64,000 nucleotides of DNA from Poecilobothrus nobilitatus (lineage: Eukaryota; Arthropoda; Insecta; Diptera; Dolichopodidae): NCBI GenBank assembly GCA_947095535.1, contig OX352772.1, positions 40,319,445-40,383,444 of the forward strand, read 5' to 3'. The stretch's first letter is position 1, and the number at the start of each line of letters is the position of its first letter. The position numbers and the translations under genes were made by a program. The notes beneath the pieces are model-generated. The model ran no database searches and was not told the DNA's origin. It worked only from the letters and a program-made list of their open reading frames with translations. Of this stretch, positions 23,964-35,859 are shown piece by piece.

Positions 23964-25476
23964 AGCCCCTTTTATTGATACAAAAGATGAAGTAATACTT
24001 ATTTATTTATTGCATATTATTAGGCGGATAAGTGAATCAGTATTAAATTATTGTACTGGTAGTACCCTCTATATACATATTAAAATAATATATATTTTTA
24101 ATTTTCATTTTTTTTGGTCAATTTAAAAAAAAAAAATTAAATTGAAATTTAATGTTTAAATCTAAATTTCAAACAAATATATTTAAATTAATACAACTAA
24201 AATTCGATATTTTGATATATAAATTCTATATATGTACAACGTACAACTATAATTACTTTGGTTCGGCGCCCGTTTTCTTTCCGTCTGTAATAGTCTGGAT
24301 TAAAAAGAACATAATTGACTTGACATTAGTTTACTTAAGTAGGTAGTGAGTTATTTAATTGTGCAAAGTTTAAAAGCATAGTTTCCTTTTCAAAATGTAT
24401 ATATATGTACATAATATCATATAATATTTTATTTAAATACTGAGAATTTTGAGAGATAAATATATCGTCTTAAATAAACAGGTTTAAGGTAAAAAACAAT
24501 CTGTTAAGGTTGTTCTTGTATGTTTTATGCGATGTATTTTATAAAAGTCTAAGATATTTGAAAACTAATGTAAGCAATTTTCGGGTAAAGCGTAAAATTT
24601 GGTTTTCCAAAATTCCTGGAAAAAGTATATAAATTCTCTTAAGTTTTAAATAATAATTCCGTTTCATTAAAACCCACCACCTTTTTAATATTTTTTTTTT
24701 ATGTAATAAAAACCAGGTTAACAAAAATCTAATTAGGATCAAACATTTATTCGTTTACATGCTTGTGCAAAGCTTAAAAAAAAATAATCGAGATCCGATC
24801 TAAAGTAAAGTTATAATCCAAGAATGTTATTTTAATTTAATATTTTTGAAGGAATATCAAAATTTTAATAATTATTTCTTAATAGGTTTGCTTTTATATT
24901 ACGAATCTAATCATTTATTAACAGTAATTTGAAAAATTTTAGTCAGTTATTATTCAGTTAAATTATTGTTATAATAACATTTGTTAGTCAAGTTGTTTGT
25001 TATATATCTGTAAGTTTTTTTTGTCTATCTTCATTTTTATGTTAAAATTTGGCTTTGTTTTTTAAAGATATTTCATTGTATAGTTTGTTTTTGTATTCAA
25101 ATAAATTTTTTTCACCTTGAAAAAAAAAAAAATGCTTTTGTTTTTTGCTTTTATTTTTCCAAATAGGTTAATGGTTCGAATTTTTGCATAAAATTTTAAT
25201 AACAAAACAAAAAAATTGGAAAACAAAAAATATTTATTTGAAATTTGCTTAAATGATTGATTAGAATTAATTGTGTTTGATAATTAATAATTTCAACTTT
25301 CTTTAGTATAATTTTAATGTGATTGTTTTTTTTTTTAATTCATTATTTTTTATTTATTTTATAACAGTTCTAATTTTACATCATATATAACTGTTCTAAT
25401 TTTAGTCGAATATTATAAATTTTTGTTGAAATGTGATTCTAAATCTAATTTTTATTTTATGATATCTGCATAAGCA
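23964..25476. other. AT-rich intergenic DNA
   Basis: No gene supported. Frames at 24152-24346 (+) and 24539-24742 (-) are open but AT-codon driven and unlike any family I know. Confidence 0.55.
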
Positions 25477-25742
25477 ATGAAAATCTATGCATACTTGAGA
25501 GGAGAGGAGGAGGAACCCAAGAGAGGAACCCATATCGAGGCAACAAAAAATGACAAGGAGGAGTGGATAGGTGACACGCTAAGAAAAATAACACAAAAAT
25601 ATGAGCAAGATATAGAGACGCACCATAAAAGCTGGAGTAAATCAATGTAATCTCACATGGAAAAATGCAAAAGCAGCAGAAGGAAACCATGTCAGGTTAA
25701 GATGTCAAATTGAAGCTTTATGGAGTCATAATAGACGAAACA
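25477..25742 (+). pseudogene. Unrecognised coding-like fragment (probable retroelement relic)
   Basis: This island is much more GC-rich than its flanks. An ATG frame, 25477-25650 (57 codons), gives a charged peptide with RGEEEEPKRGTHIEA, DKEEWIGDTLRKITQKYEQD and HHKSWSKSM. Shifting frame near 25645 continues as NLTWKNAKAAEGNHVRLRCQ and IEALWSHNRRNK, ending at a stop at about 25746. The composition (E, K, W, H, few F/N) is that of real protein. The frameshift, isolation and lack of a start context suggest a decayed piece of a transposable element ORF. I do not recognise the family. Confidence 0.45.
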
Positions 25743-26679
25743 AATAAAATTTTTTCCTCATGAGGGACGAACTTGGTTTCAATCGGTACTTAAGTATTTA
25801 TATGCATGAATTGAAACAACATATAATTCCACATTAATTTCATCTTCTTGCAAAAAACAAAAACAGTGTCGTTTTCATAATGTCTATATTTAAATACCAT
25901 TAAAAAATACCATCCATCAGATTCAGTAAATCTGGTAGCCTTAGTAAATACCATCCATCAGATTCAAAGCATGTATAGGTATTAGTTTTTATAAATTAAT
26001 TTTTTTTTTAAAATAAAGTAACTTTAATCTAACTGTGAATTTTTACAGGTAATATTATTTTTTAAGATATTAATAATTAAAATAAACAGTAATAAATAAA
26101 ACAATATAATATTAATTTCTATGAAAACTTGCAAATTAAGAAATTAAAATTTTTTTTTCTATTTACGAAATAAAATATAGGCATGTGTAAAAAGTAAATA
26201 GAGTTTGCTGTACACAAATCGAACGACATCTATATTAATATTATAATTTTCAATAAAAATTAAAACTTATTCTGTGAAGGCTTACATATTTATTACTAGA
26301 ATCTAAAAGTTTCTAAATGAAAAGCGAAGTTAATTAAATTGAAAAAGCCGAAAAACTGCCAACTACAAACAACAAAAGTTCTATAGTTAATGTTCCATTG
26401 TTTCGACAAAAGTCGCTTCTCAGCTATACTATATTAAGAACTCCAAAGAAGCTATTATTACATCATTCAAGCCTACGGAGGATGGCGAAATTTGGCAAGA
26501 AGGTTAGTGAAGTCATTTGAAGATGGCGAGATTTAAATTAAGACAGCAGAAGCACAATTTTACAACTTAAAAAAAAATTTGATGTGCTGGCCTTCACTAA
26601 TAAGATTTCTTTAAATGAACGCCATCCATTTTTTTAGTTGTTCGTTCGCAGTAATGTTATTTTTCTTAATTTTATCGGC
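25743..26679. other. AT-rich intergenic DNA with a short direct repeat
   Basis: No gene. TACCATCCATCAGATTCA occurs twice, about 43 bp apart (near 25907 and 25950). The stretch 26340-26560 is slightly richer in GC but has no sustained frame. Confidence 0.5.
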
Positions 26680-27175
26680 GAGGGACACAAAAATATTTTC
26701 CAAAACAACTCATACTTATTTCCAAAGATATAACTTCTTTCAAAATTTCAAGTTTTTAACTCAAACCGTTTGGATAAAATTTTTGTAAAAATTGAGTTTC
26801 GTATAACGGTTAAATAATATATCGTATGACAATTATAAAGCTAATAAAAGCAGCTATTGTTTGTCGTTTCTAGATTGAAAATATGCTTTATAGAACTTGT
26901 GTTTTAATAATTTAAATATATAAGGTTTTTTTCTTAACTTAACGGCATAATCTTGGGGGGCTATACCTCTGTAATGGAATTAAGGAGCTACATCGAAAAG
27001 TTTTTCTACAATGTTAATTTTTTATGAGACCTACCCATGGTTAAAATTTCATTGGCCTATCTTTAACAGTGTAGAAGTTTTACAAACACCCAGACAGACG
27101 GACGAATAGATGGACAGAGTGCAACTAATAGGCACATTTTTTCAATTTTTTTTTGAAAATGTACTAAAAAAATAC
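26680..27175 (+). repeat. Interspersed repeat R, copy 2
   Basis: Ordered words shared with copy 1: ACACAAAAATATTTTCC, ACTCATACTTATTTCC, CAGATTGAAAATATGC near 26871, and ACCTCTGTAATGG. It ends in CACATTTTTTCAATTTTTTT, then GAAAATGTACTAA, the same terminal hairpin. Confidence 0.8.
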
Positions 27176-28629
27176 AATAGAATAAGATTTCCTACGCAAA
27201 TAGATTTTGAGAAAAAGCGGCAGAAAATGATATTTCTTTAATATTTGTTTTTGTGGTTTTATGATTTTTTTATAAGTCAAATGACAACTTTTATGAATTT
27301 TGTTAATACACCAGATGGCGTAGAAAAGATAAAATGTTAATTTAAAATTGGCCTATAATTTTTTTCAAATATTTACAAATTTTAGGCCTACTATTAAGCT
27401 ATCATTTCTTCACGTTTAGGTCATTTATTATCAGTTATCCTTTTCCACTTAAAGAGACATTGAATTTAACGAACTTTTCTTTTTTTTTCCATTCCTTCTA
27501 CATGAGACCCAACTAGTTAAAATATTTTTTTTTTGTTTATAAAAAGATAACCTTAAATTTCACCTATCATCCATATATTATAGAAATAATATAGTTAAGA
27601 AAATAATTAAAAACAAAATAACAAAACTATTTTAAATATCTGTTTAAATTAATAAAAAATTACAATAGATTTTTTTATTATAAGAAAATGCAGAAATTAA
27701 AAAAACAAAATTTTTTTTTTCACAACTATAAAAAAATTTTTTTTTTACAGCTCAACACAACATTGTAATTGAATATTATTTTAGCTTTGTATTGTCTTTT
27801 TTCATTAAATTCATTGAGTTTTATTGGTTAAAATTAATCTTCAGATTAAACTTAAGTCAAAAATTGAATAAAGTCAAATGTGAATAAAAACATATAAATT
27901 AAAAATAACTCTTATTTTTTTCAGAAAAAATAAAGAGTTATTTTAATTTAGAGAAACAAACAAATATAAATAAATCGTTGCAGATTTTTATTTCCTTAAT
28001 TTATATTAAAGATTAAATCACATTTTAATTCAAAAAAATTAAATAAATCTATAAATAAAAAAAAAATAAAAAAATGGAAATGAATTTCGAAAAAAATTAG
28101 ATCTATTACGATTTTTGTATCTTTCTTTTTGTTTTTAGTTTTTTTTTTGTTTTTGATTTTAAGAGTTTTATTTCAAAATCTTTTGAAAAAATTTTTCATG
28201 ACAGATACTACTAAACTGAAGTATTACAATCTATTCAGTGATGTATACGCACTAGTATGAAAAAATATATTAGCACTTGTAGTTTTTTTTTTATTTTGAA
28301 AGGCCTATCTTCCACAAAGCCTGAAAGAACGACTAAATACTTTTTTACGTGTCCTCATTACGACGCCATACTTATCTATGTGTGTGTGAAAAAATTCATT
28401 TTAAAATAAAAATTTGGTGCGAGAGCTACGTATAAGAAAAGAACGCAAGAAAAGAAATTGAATTCATATCTGAATTTGATATTTTATAAGTTTGTATGTA
28501 TATCTAATACATAATATAAAATTCTGGATATAATTTTTGTACCCGTACGATAGGATCGGAGTAATTTGTAGGTTCCCTATTTTTTTTGGTTGAGTTTGGA
28601 CCAAAACTTAGGGTAGCTCTCGAACACCT
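27176..28629. other. AT-rich intergenic DNA
   Basis: No gene. Mostly homopolymer-rich. The segment 28300-28560 is less AT-biased but shows neither a long frame nor a known repeat. Confidence 0.55.
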
Positions 28630-29230
28630 AACTTTTAGATCCCCACATTGTTTTTGAAATAGAGCTATAAAATTTTAATTGCTGATAGATCTCACAAAAA
28701 TATTAATTTTATTTTTAATAACTTTTTTTTGTAGCCCCACCCGTTACGGAGCTACAGCTCTCCAAAGGTTCAAAAAAGCTCTATATTTAAATTGTTATAG
28801 CACAAGTTGTATAAGGTATATCTTCATTTTGAAAACGCCAAACGATTACTACTTTCATTAGCTTTAAAAGTATATATACAATAAATATATATTTGTGGCA
28901 TACGGTGTCTTAATTTACCGTTATGCGAAACTCAAATTTTGAAAAATCCTTTAACCCTTCTATCTTCTAAACGGTCATTTCAAAAATTTTTTTTGTATCA
29001 CCCTTTGTTTAGGAGCTGTAAGGGGTCAAAACTGAAAATTTCCTATTTTTAAACACCTGTAACTTGAACACCTGTTAAAAGTTTTTTGAAATAATACACA
29101 AAAATTAAAGCTTCAACATTATACTCTTATTTCTGTTAACAACTTTTTTTAATAATATAGGGTTACTTTATAATTGACGAAAGTGTTACTTGATTTTTTC
29201 AAATTTTCTAACAAATTTCTTCAACAAATT
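28630..29230 (-). repeat. Interspersed repeat R, copy 3
   Basis: Inverse orientation to copies 1 and 2. It contains TAGCCCCACCCGTTACGGAG, ATTTACCGTTATGCGAAACT, AACACCTGTAACTTGAACAC and TATAATTGACGAAAGTGTTA. Its far end, the ACTTTCGTCAATT word on the minus strand, matches the start of copy 1. Confidence 0.8.
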
Positions 29231-29988
29231 TTTTGCATTTGTTTTACTGGATAATTTGAAATTGTTGAGGATATAATGCGTATTACAAAAAAATGTATAT
29301 AAATCAACAACATAACGGTTGCTTGAAGAATTTTTATTTATATGATATTGATATATATACATACTTATATAATATCATGTTTATTTACATATCGTATATG
29401 TCACTGATGAATGAATGATAAGAGTATATGTGTATATTATATAGCGCCGTATTTACATACATATATGTATTTTACTGTACTTATAAGAAATTATTCTGTC
29501 AATGGAATATTTAAATATAATATAATATAATATTTAAAATTATGTTTATTATTTTGTACTAAGTAAATTTAATTTACATTTACCGCTTAGTATTAAATGG
29601 TACTATAGAATATTTGAAAAAGTTTTGGATTGATAATCGTTATGTGGAAGGTTAGAATCTGCTTTTGAAGAATGTACATATTATAAAGATATAGTTTGAA
29701 TTTATGTACAACCCATAGTACTAGAAATTATAAAATTCACCTAAATTATTTTAAAATACTAAAATATTAAAAAAATAATATTGTAAGCAGAGTGACAGAC
29801 TGTGAACATACTAACGGTTCGTACGGGTATCTAAGAGTTGACAAAGGCAACTGTATTCTTCCTTTTTAAAATATATACTTAATACAATATTTTTTCCGCT
29901 TTTTTTTCTTCGATTATTTTTCTTTGATTATTTAAAAAAAGAATATCATGCGGTATATACATAAAATGTTATCTGGGGTATTGTATTG
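29231..29988. other. AT-rich intergenic DNA
   Basis: No gene. TA-rich words (ATATATACATACTTATA and similar) around 29340-29470. Confidence 0.55.
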
Positions 29989-30575
29989 CTCGAGCTTTTA
30001 AAATGACGTCATCACATAACGCTACTTTATGATATCACGGTACCGATTATAATAGCCATTAGTGGCAGGTTTGACATCCAGCGGAACAACAATAAATATC
30101 TTACAAAAGTGAGGGCTGCCGCCCCAAACTTCCAACAAGAAAACAAAAAGGCAAAATAAATGTATGAGAAATAAAGACGTGTTTTTGAAAGTTTGAGTGA
30201 AATTTTTTTTTTTATTAAAATTGTTGTTTCAGTTTCGCATTTGTGTTGTCTGGTGGGTCTATTGGCCAATATATATCATATTTATTATATACCGTTGAAA
30301 AGAGTGTGAAGAGTACTTTCTAACGGTATAATAATAAATATAGGATGTCTTTGAAAATTTCGAAAATTTCACATGTATGTATAGTGATTTTTTTGACTGC
30401 AAGATGTATATTAATGACAGTATTATGCTATGCAATATTGTAGAAAATGGTTCCAGTTTATTGTCTTATAGGAAAAATATAACGGTTTAATTAAAATGGT
30501 ACAAAATGTTAAGAACGGTTTAATTAGAATGGTACAAAGTACCGTTATGTTATGAAGTAATTTTAAAAGCTCGAG
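29989..30575. mobile_element. MITE-like element with CTCGAGCTTTTAAAAT ends
   Basis: CTCGAGCTTTTAAAATGACG at the left is inverted at the right (TTTTAAAAGCTCGAG near 30561-30575). The pairing continues inward through TCATMACATAACG and GTACTTT. Inside, CGGTTTAATTARAATGGTAC occurs twice (about 30482 and 30516), again a repeated arm motif. No transposase. The flanks show no clear duplication. Confidence 0.65.
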
Positions 30576-31160
30576 GGACTTATATGGAAGAATCTCCTTT
30601 ATCTGATCCTACTAAAAGTTTTTATTTGTTTCTTATCTATGTATCAGTAAAATAGAAACCTTCAACCACAAAATTTTTGTTGAAAATACGTCTTTTTTCA
30701 CGACTGAAAATCCCCTCCACAAAATTTATTAGGTAAGACGGTATGAAATGTATGCTAACCTAGTCGTAAGCGGCCAATGTAGAATATAGGCGAAAGATAT
30801 TAAATTTTAAAATATGATTTTATTTGTCAATTTTTAAAAACGCATCACCATCGTTTTCGAATATTTTATAGATTTTTAAGTATAGATACACAGCTGAAAC
30901 TATGAAGTATTGAACAAATATTTATACTTTTTCCTAACATTAATAGTTAAATGTAGTTATAAGCTTTTAAATTCGAAAAATATTGATATTTGCAAAAAAA
31001 TTTTTTAAATATCTGCCATCTGTTATTAACATATGATTTTTATCATATTTTCTAACTTATCAAAATCATAGCTGTAATTTATGTTATTATTATTTTTATA
31101 GTATTTTTGACTCTTGATTGAAATTTTGTTAAAAAAAATCCTCTCGCATATGAGTCGAAG
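30576..31160. other. AT-rich intergenic DNA
   Basis: No gene or recognised repeat is seen between the MITE-like element and the Harbinger-type end. Confidence 0.5.
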
Positions 31161-31292
31161 ACATACTACGAGTACTAAGCTTAAACTCAAATTGCACCAA
31201 AATTCACTTTTTCAAACAAAATTTTCGAGTTCAAGTGTACGATTTCAAGTGTAGGTTCAAGTTCAGTTTTATGTATTCGATCCAATGTTTTT
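31161..31292. repeat. Harbinger-type terminal repeat, decayed copy
   Basis: The right side, CAGTTTTATGTATTCGATCC, matches the right terminus of the 12509-14165 Harbinger copy. The CAAGTTCAAGTGTAGGTTCA-type words fit its inner arm. The left partner is unclear, so this is a truncated or internally deleted relative. Confidence 0.5.
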
Positions 31293-31825
31293 GTTTTTAT
31301 TTGAAAAAGTATTAAAAAGATTCCACATGTCAAAAAAAAACTTTCGGTGCAAATTAATAAAATCGACAAACGTTTTATTGTAAATATAAAATATTTCTAT
31401 TTTTCTGCATACCGGTGTAATAAAAACAAAAAATAAATTTTAACCAAAAAAAAGAAACGAAACGGCAATAAAAATGCAATTTGTAACAAAATATATTATT
31501 TAACATGTAAGTTTTTAAAGACTAATACGATAAGGTGGGTTTCTTCTAAAATTTAATATAAGAAATTTGCATTAAGTAGAGGGTGAATCATTATTTTTAA
31601 AATAAAATGTGGATTATAAAATTTTTGTTGTTTAAAAACAAATAAACCAAAAATAGAAAATCGTATACAATTTTTATACTTTTATAGAAATTTTATTTTA
31701 TTTATTTTTTTTTTTTTTGAATTTTGAGAAAAAATTGCTCAATTTTTTATTTTATTAAACATTTTACTATCATAGTTTTTTGGTGGACTTATTTTATATT
31801 GTGGACATATTTTTACTTTTTTTGA

Positions 31826-31862
31826 TATAAAAGTAAATATTTTTTTATACATGATATCATTT
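31826..31862 (+). promoter_or_regulatory. Core promoter: TATA box and initiator
   Basis: TATAAAAG at 31826-31833 and initiator TCATTT at 31857-31862. The presumed start A (31859) is 33 nt after the first TATA T, the same as in the other two genes. The leader is 62 nt. Confidence 0.8.
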
Positions 31863-31920
31863 ACATTTTGAGTTTCAATCAATTCAAATTTTCAAAAAAA
31901 AAAACCGAATTGAACTCAAA

Positions 31921-32408
31921 ATGAAGGTAAAAATTTTTTGTGTTTTTTATATAAAGAACTTTTATACTTATTTTGATTTTTTCTTTTTATTTTCCAGATC
32001 ACTTTAATTTATACAATTTCTTTGGTAGCTATTTGTTATGCTGGAATATATCATTCACCACATATTGAACCTCAAATTGTAAAAGTAGTACATGTACATT
32101 CTGGTCAGCATTATCATCATCAACATCAGCATCATCATTCACCACCAATACATAAAATTATAAAAGTAGTTCATCAAGTACCTCAACCACAATTAAAATT
32201 AATTAAAGTTATTCATCAGCATCATGTTCCTCATGTACATCATCATCCACCACAAATTATAAAAATAATAAAGCAGCATGTACCAGTGGCACATCCACCA
32301 CCAGTTATTGTAAAAGTGTTACATGAACAACAATCATATGGAGGATGGGCACCACCAAGTGGTTGGGCACATAATGGTTGGGCTCCACATGGTGGTTGGT
32401 CAAAATAA
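31921..32408 (+). CDS. Secreted His-rich repeat protein (IIKVVHQ repeats), cuticular/matrix type
   Basis: Exon 1 is ATG-AAG (31921-31926). A 71-bp phase-0 intron (GTAAAA...TTTCCAG, 31927-31997) precedes exon 2 (31998-32408), giving 138 residues. Residues 1-17 (MKITLIYTISLVAICYA) are a signal peptide, with the mature start at Gly18. Five spaced strands follow: PQIVKVVHVH, HKIIKVVHQV, LKLIKVIHQH, PQIIKIIKQH and PVIVKVLHEQ. His/Pro-rich linkers separate them. The tail is rich in Gly and Trp (GGWAPPSGWAHNGWAP, ending GGWSK). The last strand and APPSGWA align with the C-terminus of the protein encoded at 22182-23167, so the two genes are paralogues. Function is inferred as an extracellular structural protein. 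The many His could bind metal or crosslink, but this is not shown. Confidence 0.9.
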
Positions 32409-32527
32409 AATTAATCAATTTCGAGTGTTTAGTAAAAAAAAAAATTCGAATGTATATAAAATATTTGTTAAATTTTTGCTTTAGTCAAATTTTAATATTA
32501 AGTAGATAGGTACCAAATATGTTGTTC

Positions 32528-32533
32528 AATAAA
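32528..32533 (+). terminator. Poly(A) signal
   Basis: AATAAA lies 120 nt after the stop codon of the His-rich gene, followed by T-rich sequence. It is the first canonical hexamer downstream. Confidence 0.6.
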
Positions 32534-32790
32534 TTTATTATTTTTAAATTTTTTTTTTATAAAATTTAAAATTCGATTTTGGCATTCCTCCTTTTGTAGG
32601 CACATGTATGAAATTACAATTTAGTTTGTTTTTTTTATTTTATTATGAACGGAAAATTCTTAAAATAGATAAACAGACAATAAAATGATAACTTAAAATT
32701 TCATATCTTGAAATTTATCTAAAATCAAGATTTAAAATTCAAAGTACGTAAAAGCAAAATCTATTAAATGATCACATTTTTTTTTATTCG

Positions 32791-32876
32791 CCTGGCACAT
32801 AAATGTGACAAGGAAATTACACAGCCTTTCCTTTTCAGGAGTGGCTGTAAATGTCGTAAGAGGGAATTATTCTTAA
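32791..32876 (-). repeat. SINE A 3' body fragment
   Basis: Contains the family 3' words in inverse: CACATAAATGTGACAAGGAA, ATTACACAGCCTTTCC and GGCTGTAAATGTCGTAAG. The tRNA-like head is missing. An open frame at 32768-32971 runs through it and is not a gene. Confidence 0.75.
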
Positions 32877-32969
32877 TCAAAATTTGTTATGTAAGAAAAA
32901 CTGTGAAATCAGAAAATATTTTCTTTGAAGGAAACTCTATAAATATAATTAATAATAAGTTGAGCCATT

Positions 32970-33245
32970 AAAACAATGTAAAAATATAATGTTGGACCTT
33001 TAATTTTTATGTTTTACCTAAAACAAGTTTGCACAGTTGTTCTGGTTAAAAATAGCGAATTTTAATTTTTTGACCTTTAATTGCCCTTAAAGAAGGGGTA
33101 GGACAAACATTTTTTTATAGTTAACTTAATGCTTGTTCTTAAAGATTTTTTTATACCCTTTAAATTTGAAGTATCTGATTAAATGTATTTTAAAGAACTG
33201 TACGAACCGACAAAATGAAACTTGCTAAATTTTAAAATTTTTTTA
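32970..33245 (+). repeat. Interspersed repeat R, truncated copy 4
   Basis: Starts with ATATAATGTTGGACCTTTAA and continues with the GTTCTGGTTAAAAATAGCGA and GACCTTTAATTGCCC words, a diverged first third of the family. The rest is lost. Confidence 0.55.
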
Positions 33246-33659
33246 AAAAACATGCTAACATTTTATGTAATGTAATATGTAATGTTAAAAAATAATATGT
33301 AATGTTTTTTTTTCTTGGGATGTAAATCCGGTCGTAAGTTCAATTTAATTAGTCTTATAAATTACTTTACATATATTTTGCCTCTAAGACACACAATTAA
33401 ATTTATTGCTTTTTACAATGTTATGAGCTGAAATTAATTTTTTTTTCTTCAAAATGAAATGTAAAACTTTGTGAAATTTATTGTATCTTAAAAGTTACCT
33501 AATAAGATATTACTTATCACAATTTTCTGCAATACCATAATACAACATATGGTTTAGAGAACAAAAACAAAGAGCTAGGCTTAGTATTTATTATGTAATA
33601 TTTTTTTTTTGTTTTAGCACTAAATTTTTTATTGTCTGTTGTTGCTGTGTAATTTTTCT

Positions 33660-33773
33660 GCCACATAAATGTGAACAGAAAATTACACAGCGTGTGGGAT
33701 TGGAGCCCAAACTCCCTCGGTGTTTGCAGCGTATTTTATACGCTCTTACCCACTAGATCACCTAAGCCCCTTG
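33660..33773 (-). repeat. SINE A copy with internal deletion
   Basis: The head (inverse: GGGGCTTAGGTGATCTAGTG, GCGTATAAAATACGC) and the extreme 3' end (CACATAAATGTGAACAG) are present. The middle is missing: ATTACACAG joins directly to CGTGTGGGATT, removing about 60 bp of body. Confidence 0.8.
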
Positions 33774-34139
33774 TGTAATATTTGTAATATACCTTAATAT
33801 TTCAAATATTTGTAGCCTATAATTAACATACAATACAATTTATAGAATAATATTTAAAATTAAATAAGATTTTTTTTCTTAAATAAAACTATGCATTTTT
33901 ATGTAACATATTATGTATCTAAGTGTTGCTGTCTAAATTTAATTAATACCATCAATCATTTGGAGAGTGACATATTAAATTTAAGAAATCATTAAAAAAC
34001 GAAATAGTGATATACCATCTCTTAATTTCATGGAATTCTTTTTAATCATAAATTCGTCTAATAAAAAAAATTAGTCTAATTAGTTGGTAAAATATTGGAA
34101 TTAATATATGTAATTTATGATGACTGGAATTAGCACACA

Positions 34140-34440
34140 CCAGCTGATACTAAGGGCAAACGCAAAATGAATAGCGGAGCCGACCCAGGAATGTGTATAG
34201 TTTGTTGACAGGAGGTTGAGGTGATATTACACATATTTTTCCAATGCCTTTCGCTGGAATTCAAAAAGAGAAAATCTTGAAAAAGGATTACTGGGAAGAT
34301 CTCCCTGAAGTGATTAGGGGACCATCGTCTGATTTTCTAGGGGTATTAATTGGCTTAATTAGCAAATGTGATAAATGAGCGTCTCATGAGAAGTTGGGGG
34401 GCATTGTTTGGTCAAAAATGGGAGGTAGTATTTAGTAGAT
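34140..34440 (+). pseudogene. LINE ORF2 C-terminal fragment (zinc-knuckle-like tail)
   Basis: One frame gives NSGADPGMCIVC, a stop, then EVEVILHIFFQCLSLEF, which is the CxxC...HxxxxC signature common at the end of LINE ORF2. After a frameshift it continues as KKDYWEDLPEVIRGPSSDF and LGVLIGLISKCDK, then a stop. The sequence is GC-enriched relative to its flanks. Stops and the frameshift mark it as dead. Confidence 0.65.
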
Positions 34441-34756
34441 TAAAGCCCTATACACTCATATAGAACTCGTTCTCGTTTCACTGCTTTATAGTGTCTTCTG
34501 ATAATTCTTACTTATCCTCGAAAAATAAAACTTTTGGTAAAAATTTATTGTAACCCATATCCTATTGAATTACTAACTGTCCTATTGAACATTTTATAGG
34601 ATATTTTTCTCTGAGTATATATTTATAATTGTTATAGTGTTATTTAAAATCACCAAAATTTTTCTTCATTCTTCATTGTCAATCCAAAGTCAGAATAATT
34701 TAATTTTAGACTGAAACCGTTTTGAAAATTTAAAACTCAAATTTCAATTTTTAGGA

Positions 34757-34930
34757 GGCCTCGGTGGCCTAGTGTAAAATACCATATAAAATACGCTGTA
34801 AACACCGAGGCAGTGTGGATTCTAATCCCACACACGTTGTAAGATTAATTCCCCCTTAAGGCATTTATAGTCATACCTAAAAAGGAAAGTTTGTGGAATT
34901 TCTTTGTCACATTTATGTGACAGGGGATAA
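34757..34930 (+). repeat. SINE A copy, + strand
   Basis: GGCCTCGGTGGCCTAGTG, ATAAAATACGCTGTAAACAC and a CTAATCCCACACACG B-arm, followed by AGGCATTTATAGTCATACCT and CACATTTATGTGACAGGGGA. The anticodon-side stem is damaged. Confidence 0.8.
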
Positions 34931-35859
34931 CCTAAAAAAAAAAAAATTTTATTTTAAATCAAACTAAATAAAGAAATATACTTTCTTTTTGTTTTTCTTA
35001 GAATTTTGTCAAGCGTGTTTTTTTTCTTTTTCGTTTTATTAAACACATAAATTTTTCGGAAAAAAAAAACCATAACAATATTTCAGCATATCTTTAATTA
35101 ATAATTTATGTATATTTTTAATCTATATACTATCATTATTATAATGATTATTTTAATTTAACATTTAAAATTATTAACATTTAAATAAACAGCCTAAACT
35201 ATAATCAACTAATTTAATTATAGTGAATTTAAATTATTTGTTATACTTTATATATACTAAAAATATCAGTAGCAAAAAATATGCCATCATTGCAATTTCC
35301 TGATGAAAATTAAAAATTCAAATATTTATTAATAAAAAAAAAAAATTATACAATTAAAAATTAATTATTCTAATATTCACATTTATATTATGTTATTATG
35401 ATAATGTTTTAATTTAAAACACTCAATTGCAAACACCGGATATTATAGACGTCCAATCTAATAAAAAAAATTAACAAATAAAAATATTTAAAAATATGTT
35501 AATAATATAAATTAAAAAAAAAACAAAAAAATCTTATAGTTTTAAAAGTCTAATGAACTTTTATAGTCTATTGTTTACTAAACACCTACATATTGAATAA
35601 TATATAAATATGTACATGTATATTGTATACATATATAAATTAATATTGTAATCTGGTTTTAAAAATTTATGATAATAAATGCGAAAATTGTTTTTTTTTA
35701 AGTTAAGTTAAAAAAAAAATATATATGAATGTCTACAGATTGTTTTGACTGTCTTTTTGTTTCCATATACATATATGTATATTTTTTTTAAATACTTATA
35801 GTCTGTCTATAGAGAGAGAATAATTTTCAAAAATAATTATTTTTTTTTTAAGAACGCTA
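34931..35859. other. AT-rich intergenic DNA
   Basis: No gene. TA-alternating patches near 35590-35640 and 35765-35785. Confidence 0.55.
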
